The position numbers were made by a program, and so were the translations under genes. From Stenotrophomonas maltophilia (GTDB taxonomy: Bacteria > Pseudomonadota > Gammaproteobacteria > Xanthomonadales > Xanthomonadaceae), in the NCBI RefSeq assembly GCF_004684085.1, contig NZ_SRHZ01000015.1:1-59196 (forward strand): a stretch of 59,196 bases of DNA, read 5' to 3'. This document shows positions 1 through 5,866 of the stretch, one piece after another (within the stretch, counting starts at the first letter, position 1; each line of letters begins with the position of its first letter). The notes below the pieces were generated by a model, which was given only the letters and a program-made list of their open reading frames with translations, made no database searches and was not told the DNA's origin.

Positions 1-10
1 GGATCCTGAG

Positions 11-35
11 GTTGCCGGCCAGCGGCCGGCACTAC
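11..35 (-). repeat. SMAG/REP palindrome (GTAGTGCCGGCC type)
   Basis: Read on the minus strand this is GTAG followed by TGCCGGCC-GCT-GGCCGGCA, a hairpin with the GTAG end typical of Stenotrophomonas SMAG elements. The same element recurs at 18891-18915, 54842-54865, 59122-59146 and 59170-59194. It lies just upstream of thiL. Confidence 0.85.
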
Positions 36-80
36 CGCCCACCGCGCCTTGCGCGGCACGTACAACAGCGGGAACGCCCC

Positions 81-1043
81 ATGTCCCTGGCCGAATTCAC
101 CCTTATCGACCGCATCCGCGCCCGCACCGTCGAGCGCGACGACATCGTGCTCGGCATCGGCGATGACGCTGCACTGCTGCAGCCGCGCGCCAACGAACAA
201 CTGGTGGTCACCGCCGACACGCTCAACAGCGGCGTGCATTTCCCGGTGGAAACCCCGGCCTTCGACATCGGCTGGAAGACCCTGGCGGTCAACCTGTCGG
301 ACCTGGCCGCGATGGGCGCGCGCCCGGCGTGGTGCACGCTGGCGTTGTCGCTGCCGGAAGCATCCGAAGAATGGATTGAATCCTTTGCCGATGGCTTCTT
401 CGCCCTGGCCGACCAGCACGACATCGCGCTGATCGGTGGCGATACCACGCGCGGCCCGCTGTCGCTGTCGGTCACTGCGATGGGCCAGGTCGGCCGTGGC
501 CAGGCGTTGCGGCGCGACCGCGCGCAGGTGGGTGATGACATCTGGGTCAGCGGCACGCTGGGCGATGCCGCCGGCGCACTGCGCTTGTGGCAGCAGGGTG
601 CACTGAGCGTAACCACCGCCACGCTGCTGGCCGACTACGAAAGCCTGCGCCTGCGTCTGCTGCGGCCGACGCCGCGCGTGACCCTGGGCCTGCGCCTGCG
701 TGCCTTCGCGCATGCGGCGGTGGATGTGTCCGATGGCCTGCTGGCCGATCTGGGCCATATCGCCACACGCAGCAACGTGGCCGCGCATGTGGATGCCGAT
801 TCGCTGCCGATCTCGCACGCGCTGCGTGAGCTTCTCGGCCGCGACGGTGCACGCGACTGCGCACTGCGTGGTGGCGACGACTACGAACTGTGCTTCACCG
901 CCGCCGCCGACCAGCGCGACGCGCTGCACTACCTGGCCGAATCGCTGGACGTGCCGCTCACCCGTATTGGTCGTATTGCTGAGGGGCAGGGCGTACACGT
1001 GGATGGCGAAGCCGCCGACGGCGGTTACCAGCACTTCGCGTAG
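81..1043 (+). CDS. thiL: Thiamine-monophosphate kinase
   Basis: A 320-residue cytosolic kinase that phosphorylates thiamine monophosphate to thiamine diphosphate, the last step of thiamine cofactor synthesis. The N-terminal AIRS-like ATP/Mg site is seen as GIGDDAA at residues 25-31 and VTADT at about 43-47; IGGDTTRG near residue 120 and GDDYELCFT near residue 275 are the other family motifs. The ATG at 81 gives the usual N-terminus (SLAEFTLIDRI); the frame stays open upstream to position 12, but that part is REP sequence. The TAG stop lies in a GTAG at the head of a palindrome region. In related genomes thiL usually follows nusB, which would lie left of the window. Length and motifs are complete. 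Confidence 0.96.
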   Translation: MSLAEFTLIDRIRARTVERDDIVLGIGDDAALLQPRANEQLVVTADTLNSGVHFPVETPAFDIGWKTLAVNLSDLAAMGARPAWCTLALSLPEASEEWIESFADGFFALADQHDIALIGGDTTRGPLSLSVTAMGQVGRGQALRRDRAQVGDDIWVSGTLGDAAGALRLWQQGALSVTTATLLADYESLRLRLLRPTPRVTLGLRLRAFAHAAVDVSDGLLADLGHIATRSNVAAHVDADSLPISHALRELLGRDGARDCALRGGDDYELCFTAAADQRDALHYLAESLDVPLTRIGRIAEGQGVHVDGEAADGGYQHFA

Positions 1044-1609
1044 CCGCAGCGGTACTGCGCTGGTGGGTGCCAACCTTGGTTGGCACGAACGTGTCAGCCG
1101 CCCGTGCCCACACGGCCGCGGAGGCACATCGGCATTGCTCTGGCAGGTGCCAACCTTGGTTGGCACGAACGTGTCAGCCGCCCGTGCCCACACAGTGGTG
1201 GAGGCACATCGGCATTGCTCTGGTAGGTGCCAACCTTGGTTGGCACGAACGTGTCAGCCGCCCGTGCCCACACGGCCGTGGAGGCACATCGGCATTGCTC
1301 TGGTAGGTGCCAACCTTGGTTGGCACGAATGTGTCAGCCGCCCGTGCCCACACAGTGGCGGAGGCACATCGGCATTGCTCTGGTAGGTGCCAACCTTGGT
1401 TGGCACGAACGTGTCAGCCGCCCGTGCACACACGGTCGCGGAGCTACATCGGTGTTGCTCTGGTAGGTGCCAACCTTGGTTGGCACGAATGTGTCAGCCG
1501 CCCGTGGCAGCACCGTGTCGACCAAGGTCGACACCTACCAAAGCGAATGTGTCAGCCGCCCGTGGCAACACCGTGTCGACCAAGGTCGACACCTACCCAA
1601 GCGGGGAGG
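1044..1609. other. Gene-free interval filled by a palindrome array
   Basis: 566 bases between thiL and the DUF805 gene hold no credible gene. Almost all of it is the repeat array listed next. The open frames running through the array only reflect its periodicity. Confidence 0.85.
1063..1602. repeat. Tandem array of SMAG-like palindromes, 80-bp then 58-bp period
   Basis: Six copies of the hairpin GTGCCAACC-TT-GGTTGGCAC start at 1067, 1147, 1227, 1307, 1387 and 1467, exactly 80 bases apart, most of them preceded by GTAG. Each is followed by a spacer beginning GTGTCAGCCGCCCGTG and ending CGGCATTGCTCTG, so spacer and hairpin were amplified together. From about 1503 the array changes to two units of a related, inverted hairpin (GTGTCGACC-AA-GGTCGACAC followed by CTAC) 58 bases apart. 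Spacers differ by a few bases, alternating between CACACGGCCG and CACAGTGGYG variants. Confidence 0.95.
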
Positions 1610-1981
1610 TTACACGTGCGGAACGGGCGCGCCGAAGCGGTTGTCGCCCGGCGTGCCCGGCAGCAGCATGAACACCAGCACCACCAGGCCCACCACGGGT
1701 ACCAGCATCAGCAGGTACCACCATCCGGAGCGGTCGGTGTCATGCAGGCGGCGCACCGTCACCGCAATCAAAGGCACGATTACCGCCAGCCAGAGCACTA
1801 CGCTCAGACCGGCCGAAACCAGGGCCAGCGTGCTTGATCCCGTGTAGCCGGCAATGAAACTCAGCACATACAGCGGGATCGAAACGATCACGACGAACAA
1901 CTGAAACCACCAGAACTCACTGCGGCTGGCGCGCCCACTGAACTGCGTATAGCGCTTCAGCGGAACCATCATCTTGTGCAT
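1610..1981 (-). CDS. DUF805 family inner membrane protein
   Basis: A 123-residue protein of the DUF805 family, whose function is unknown. The family signature is clear: the N-terminal FSGRASRSEFWWFQLF segment (residues about 14-29) and the VRRLHDTDRSGWWYLL segment (about 77-92). Hydrophobic stretches at about 25-45, 52-75 and 88-108 indicate three or four membrane helices. The ATG at 1981 is preceded by AGGGAG at a 7-base spacing. The gene is convergent with thiL across the palindrome array, and its stop lies only a few bases from the array edge. It appears monocistronic. Confidence 0.88.
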   Translation of the reverse strand: MHKMMVPLKRYTQFSGRASRSEFWWFQLFVVIVSIPLYVLSFIAGYTGSSTLALVSAGLSVVLWLAVIVPLIAVTVRRLHDTDRSGWWYLLMLVPVVGLVVLVFMLLPGTPGDNRFGAPVPHV

Positions 1982-2110
1982 CGGTACACTCCCTGAAAAG
2001 AAGTGCGAACTATCCGTGCCAGCGTGTACGGTGGGCCATCAGATTTGTTGTAATCGCGAGCCGCGCAGCTTGGAACTGAGCGCTCTTCCGCAGTTCAGAA
2101 CGCGCGCTGC

Positions 2111-2521
2111 TCAAGTCGCGTGCAATTGCACATCCACATACTCGGCCAGCCCACGGCAGGCCAGCAGCAGGCCTTCGCGCACGTCGTCGCCTACCTGTTG
2201 ATCATCATCGCCATCCACGCGCACGCGTTCGGTGGCATGCAGCAGTTCCAACAGCAACGTCAGGCCGGCATTAGCCCGGTCCGCTCGTGCCATGGCCATG
2301 CATTGTCCCGATGTACGGCCATTGTCTGGCCAGGGCTGGCCGTCGGCGGCCTCCACATGGCGGATGCGCTGCAGGCACGCCAGCAGGGTGTTGCTGGTGG
2401 GGGCAGTGCTGCCGTGCGTGGCACTGAGCGTGGTTTCCAGTGCGCGGGCGATGGTCTCGGGCAGCTGGTTGGCAGCTTCACCGAGGGTCGCGAACAGGTA
2501 GGGATAGTGCGTGGCAGTCAT
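2111..2521 (-). CDS. Uncharacterised 136-residue acidic protein
   Basis: I do not recognise the family. The protein starts MTATHYPYLFATLGEAANQL and has no signal peptide or membrane segment. The middle is helical and rich in Ala/Leu/Arg; the C-terminal third contains an acidic stretch (VDGDDDQQVGDDV at about 102-114). It resembles in size and composition the small helical proteins of gammaproteobacteria annotated with DUF3077/DUF6124-type names, but that is only an impression. The ATG at 2521 is chosen because AAGGA lies 9 bases upstream. The frame stays open far upstream, through an interval dominated by inverted repeats, which I read as a structured leader rather than coding sequence. Confidence 0.6.
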   Translation of the reverse strand: MTATHYPYLFATLGEAANQLPETIARALETTLSATHGSTAPTSNTLLACLQRIRHVEAADGQPWPDNGRTSGQCMAMARADRANAGLTLLLELLHATERVRVDGDDDQQVGDDVREGLLLACRGLAEYVDVQLHAT

Positions 2522-2550
2522 GGCGGCATCCTTGTGCAGGAAACAAGGGG

Positions 2551-2721
2551 CCACCCCGCTTAACAGCGAGGGTGGCGGACGGTGCGTGGTTGCAATACCG
2601 GTGACCGATGTAGAAACGCCGGCGGGCACGAGGCCCCCGCGCACCGTCCGCCATGTAGGCAGAGACGGAATGCCTGCCGACGCCGCCCAGGCACAGGGAA
2701 AGGAGGCGACGCCGGCAGGCA
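2551..2721 (-). promoter_or_regulatory. Highly structured 5' leader of the 136-residue gene
   Basis: Three stems can be drawn upstream of the start at 2521. A 14-bp perfect stem pairs 2573-2586 (TGGCGGACGGTGCG) with 2640-2653. A proximal hairpin spans 2551-2575 (CCACCC-CGCT-TAAC-AGCG-A-GGGTGG) and shares three bases with the 14-bp stem, so the two may compete. A distal stem pairs TGCCTGCCG (2671-2679) with CGGCAGGCA (2713-2721). Such dense dyads are unusual for this chromosome outside SMAG elements, and none of these carries GTAG ends. Confidence 0.5.
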
Positions 2722-2900
2722 AGCGTAAACAACATCGATCAAACGGGATTGCAAGCCCGTGCCACCCGTTGTCGGTGGCGCCACATGATTTGCATGAAGC
2801 GCCCATGCTGCCAATGAGAATTGTTGGAAAATTCGAAAGCGTTGCAATTTCGCCGCTGGCAGATAGCAGAGGGCGCTGCCTGCCGAATGCGACATTCCGT

Positions 2901-2971
2901 GTAGAGTCGCGCCATGTTCGACTGTTGTCGGCCACCGTCGAGAAAAGCAGCCGAGCATGGCTCGGCTCTAC
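2901..2971. repeat. Inverted pair of SMAG elements
   Basis: GTAGAGTCGCGCCATGTTCGACT (imperfect) at 2901-2923 faces AGCCGAGCATGGCTCGGCT followed by CTAC at 2949-2971. A related single element lies at 5795-5817 at the same position relative to the second autotransporter terminator. Confidence 0.75.
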
Positions 2972-2990
2972 AGAAGGCAGAAAGCAGAAC

Positions 2991-3012
2991 GGCGCCGGAT
3001 CTCTCCGGCGCC
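2991..3012 (-). terminator. Rho-independent terminator of autotransporter 1
   Basis: On the minus strand GGCGCCGG-AGAGAT-CCGGCGCC is followed by GTTCTGCTTTCTG, 16 bases past the stop codon. An identical stem follows autotransporter 2 at 5831-5852. Confidence 0.8.
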
Positions 3013-3027
3013 GTCCTTTCAACTACC

Positions 3028-5436
3028 TCACCACTTGTACGCCACGCTCAGATTGGCCGTCGCTTCGCGGTACCCATGGTCACCGCGCATCACGCCGAAG
3101 CCACCCCAGGCGCTCAGCCCGGAACGGAAGTCCACGCGTGCACCGGCATTGAGCTCGTAGCGGTTGCGCGGCACGCTGGCCTTCAGCGCTTCATCATCGA
3201 ACGCCATGCCGTTGCTGGCGCCATCGCGGTACCAGTTGGCCACCACATACGGGCTGACCGATGCACCGGCGGCACTGCGGCCCTCGCCCTGCAGGCGCAG
3301 GCCCACGCGGCCGGACAGACCGCTGTCGCCCAGGCTGCGCACCACCGTGCCGTTGGTTTCCTCGTGACGGTCGGTGTTGGCGTCGGTGTAGACCAGCTGC
3401 AGCTCCGGCTGCAGGCTCAGCGCCGTGCTGCCGATCTGGCCGATGCCGAAGCGATAACCGGCTTCCAGCGACGACTGCCAGATATCCGAGTCGTAGCGTT
3501 CCTCGGCCAGGCCTTCGCCCTGCACGCGGTTGCGGAACTGGCCGCGCTGCACGTTGGCATCCACATACAGCGCATCGTTGCTCCAGTTGCCGTACACGCC
3601 CAGCGCACCGCCGTTGACCCTGCCGCGTGCGCTGTAGCCTGTCAGCTGCGAACGCGAAGTAGCATCGGACTTGGCCAGCGTGCCCATCACGCCCACGCGA
3701 CCCTGGTCGTTGTCGAACACCCCGATGTCTGCACCCAACTGCAGGCGCGAGCGGTCCACGCGCAGGTCCAACTGGTCTTCCACGGCCGACAGCTTGCTCT
3801 GCGTGCCGTCCACGCGCGCCCAGCCACGCACGCCATCAACGGCGGAGGTGCTGCCGCCCTGGCGGTCGCGCCAGCCGTGGCGCAGCATCTGGTCCATCGC
3901 GAACTGGTTGGCCAGGTAGGCGCCGGCTTCCGGGCGCAGCACCGGCGTGGGGTCGATCGGATCGATCGGGTCCACCGGGTCCACCGGATCGATCGGCGTG
4001 CACTCCGGCAACGTGGGATCCACCAGGCACGGGTCCGGCGTGCCGGCCAGCTCCGAGCGCAGGTACCAGCCGCCATTGGTGGCATCCTTGAACAGGAAGT
4101 ACTCGTACTGCCCGCCCACCGCGCGGCCCTGCAGGTCGAACTGTGCATTGGAGGCACCGCCCACGCGGATCAGCTCGATGCCCTTGTCGGTCTTGGCGCC
4201 TGCACCACCGGCATTGAGCACACGCACATTGGCCTGGCCGTTGGCATCGCCCTTGATGATCAGCCTGTCGGTGGCCGAGCTGTCGTCACCCAACTGGGTG
4301 TTGAACAGCAGGGTGCCGCCAGCGCCGTCGAAGGTATCCACGCTGAGCGTGTTGAAGGTGCTGCCATTGCCCAGCGCCACCGTGCCGGTGTTGCCCAACG
4401 CCAAGTGGCCGACAGTGCTGTCGCCGGTCATCAGCCAGGTGCTGTCACTGTCGATGCTGGCCGAGGTGACGTTGAGGAAGCGACCGTCGATCTGTGCCTT
4501 GTTGCGCAGGAAGACGTCGAGGCTGCCGTCGACAGTAGCTGCGTCGAAACTGACGTTGCCCACGAGCCGTGCATCATCCACGTTGAAGGTCACGTGGCTG
4601 GCACCCGGCGTAGCGCTGCCGGTGCGGGAATCGACCTGCAGCAGGTTGCCGTTGCCGCCATGCAGCTGGGCGCCATTGCTGACGTTGATGACGAAGTCGG
4701 CAGGCTGGTCGGCCGCCACACGGATGGCGGCGCCACGGCCAGACGAGATCGTGGAGCCATCTACGGCGAGCTGCAGCGTGTCGGGGGTGTATCGCGTGCC
4801 ATACATCAGCACACCCACGTTGTCTGCATCGATGCGTGACCCGTTGATGATGCTGACCTTGCCGTTTTCCATGCGCACACCCAGGCCGCTGGACAGGTCG
4901 CTAGCGGCGGCAGTGTCTTCCACCCGCATGTAGGTAGAGTCGATGATGGCCCATGCACCGGGCAGCGGCGCACTGGCCGGCGTGCCACCCACAAAGAGGC
5001 CGATGCTGAGTGATTCAGTGGGTGACAGGCCGTCTGCGGCGGTGACCAGAACACGATTCCCGACCATATGCGCCGACGAAGCTCCGCTGACGAGAACACC
5101 GCCACCGCGGATCGTGCTCCGCTCGGACTGCAGCTGAGCCGTGCCGAAAAGTTCAACGGCGTGTTGATGGCTGCCGCTGCGGGTGATGGTGGCGCGGTTG
5201 TTGTAGACGTTGGAGTTGACGGCACTGATAGTCAGGGTCTCCGCGTCCTGCACCGTAAGTATTGCGTTGTTCCTGAGCGTCCACTCTTCGACGGTGTCGC
5301 CCGCTTGAACGTGGCCCACGGTGCCGTCCAGGTCACCTGCAAATGCGGTTGCTGCAGGCATCAGTGCCAGCGCAGCCAGCAGACCATGGGCCAGCGGCAG
5401 CAGCTTGGGTTGAGAAAAGTGGAAGCGATGACGCAT
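3028..5436 (-). CDS. Autotransporter 1 (type Va secretion), beta-helix passenger and beta-barrel
   Basis: An 802-residue surface protein. Start: ATG at 5436 with GAGGAA 6 bases upstream. A signal peptide runs to about residue 33 (LLAALALMPAATAFA, cleaved before GDLDG). The passenger to about residue 480 is rich in short Gly/Asn/Ser/Thr strands typical of a pertactin-like helix and lacks recognisable enzymatic motifs. A hinge with two cysteines eight residues apart (DPCLVDPTLPECTP) leads into a Pro-Asp linker (IDPVDPVDPIDPIDP). The barrel begins at RPEAGAYLANQ, about 275 residues from the end, and closes with the aromatic terminus SVAYKW. The role is probably adhesion or biofilm, inferred from family only. 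From about residue 290 on it is nearly identical to autotransporter 2; the N-terminal passenger is not. Confidence 0.93.
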   Translation of the reverse strand: MRHRFHFSQPKLLPLAHGLLAALALMPAATAFAGDLDGTVGHVQAGDTVEEWTLRNNAILTVQDAETLTISAVNSNVYNNRATITRSGSHQHAVELFGTAQLQSERSTIRGGGVLVSGASSAHMVGNRVLVTAADGLSPTESLSIGLFVGGTPASAPLPGAWAIIDSTYMRVEDTAAASDLSSGLGVRMENGKVSIINGSRIDADNVGVLMYGTRYTPDTLQLAVDGSTISSGRGAAIRVAADQPADFVINVSNGAQLHGGNGNLLQVDSRTGSATPGASHVTFNVDDARLVGNVSFDAATVDGSLDVFLRNKAQIDGRFLNVTSASIDSDSTWLMTGDSTVGHLALGNTGTVALGNGSTFNTLSVDTFDGAGGTLLFNTQLGDDSSATDRLIIKGDANGQANVRVLNAGGAGAKTDKGIELIRVGGASNAQFDLQGRAVGGQYEYFLFKDATNGGWYLRSELAGTPDPCLVDPTLPECTPIDPVDPVDPIDPIDPTPVLRPEAGAYLANQFAMDQMLRHGWRDRQGGSTSAVDGVRGWARVDGTQSKLSAVEDQLDLRVDRSRLQLGADIGVFDNDQGRVGVMGTLAKSDATSRSQLTGYSARGRVNGGALGVYGNWSNDALYVDANVQRGQFRNRVQGEGLAEERYDSDIWQSSLEAGYRFGIGQIGSTALSLQPELQLVYTDANTDRHEETNGTVVRSLGDSGLSGRVGLRLQGEGRSAAGASVSPYVVANWYRDGASNGMAFDDEALKASVPRNRYELNAGARVDFRSGLSAWGGFGVMRGDHGYREATANLSVAYKW

Positions 5437-5609
5437 GGGAAGTTCCTCATGGGCGGAAATGGATTGGACTCCGCACTGCAACGACAACGCCCTGTTCATG
5501 CGTGTGCGTATTGCGCCCACATGGCGTGAAGAGGGTGTGATTCAGCGGCGTTCGCGTCAGTGCTTGTCTGGAATGAAGTCAGTCTCGCGGGACCGCCCCC
5601 CAGCGACCA

Positions 5610-5623
5610 TGCAAATAGTTGCA
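5610..5623. promoter_or_regulatory. Candidate operator TGCAA-ATAG-TTGCA
   Basis: A 5-bp inverted repeat about 175 bases upstream of autotransporter 1. A copy with the same flanks (CA before, AAG after) lies between autotransporters 2 and 3 at 8429-8442. Confidence 0.4.
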
Positions 5624-5794
5624 AAGCCTGCTTTCGCCAAACCACCTGTTTACGTGTATTCAGTGTCTGCCAATCGCTATTGGGTCTGTGGCGGCGTGCA
5701 AGCAGTTTGAGGTTCCCGGTACGGACCTGTGCGTTGGCTCCATGCAGGGCCATCTCGTTAAATGGGGACGATTGGATAAGCCGGGATACAGTGC

Positions 5795-5817
5795 AGCCGA
5801 GCATGGCGCGGCTCTAC
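5795..5817 (-). repeat. SMAG element after autotransporter 2
   Basis: AGCCGAGCATGGCGCGGCT followed by CTAC, that is a GTAG-ended palindrome on the minus strand, just beyond the terminator. It matches the element at 2949-2971, so the duplication that produced the two autotransporters reached at least this far. Confidence 0.75.
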
Positions 5818-5830
5818 AGAAAGCAGAACG

Positions 5831-5852
5831 GCGCCGGATCTCTCCGGCGCCG
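5831..5852 (-). terminator. Rho-independent terminator of autotransporter 2
   Basis: The stem is the same GGCGCCGG/CCGGCGCC as after autotransporter 1, followed on the minus strand by GTTCTGCTTTCTG. Confidence 0.8.
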
Positions 5853-5866
5853 TCCTTTCAATTTCC

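Larger units (their letters stand above)
2522..3027. other. Gene-free interval with structured leader, REP pair and terminator
   Basis: 506 bases between the 136-residue gene and the first autotransporter, both on the minus strand. It contains the structured leader (2551-2721), an AT-richer stretch at about 2800-2870 that may hold the promoter of the small gene, a SMAG pair (2901-2971) and the autotransporter terminator (2991-3012). No convincing gene was seen. Confidence 0.7.
5437..5866. other. Gene-free interval between the tandem autotransporters
   Basis: 430 bases holding the upstream region of autotransporter 1, a TGCAA-N4-TTGCA dyad (5610-5623), a SMAG element (5795-5817) and the terminator of autotransporter 2 (5831-5852). 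No gene seen. Confidence 0.75.

Noticed and set aside
1067..1466. Repeated small open frames of 79 codons (MPTLVGTNVSAARAH...)
   Set aside because: They are translations of the palindrome array, recurring every 80 bases with no ribosome site.
1063..1602. Possible CRISPR array
   Set aside because: The whole 80-base unit including the spacers is repeated, with no unique spacers and no cas genes; it is an amplified palindrome.
2522..3022. An N-terminal extension of the 136-residue protein up to position 3022
   Set aside because: The frame is open but crosses strong inverted repeats, a SMAG pair and a terminator; the ATG at 2521 has a good ribosome site.
2914..4839. A 641-codon open frame on the plus strand across autotransporter 1
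   Set aside because: It runs antisense to a clear autotransporter with signal peptide and barrel, is rich in His/Ala/Gln/Val repeats typical of GC-rich shadow frames, and has no motif.
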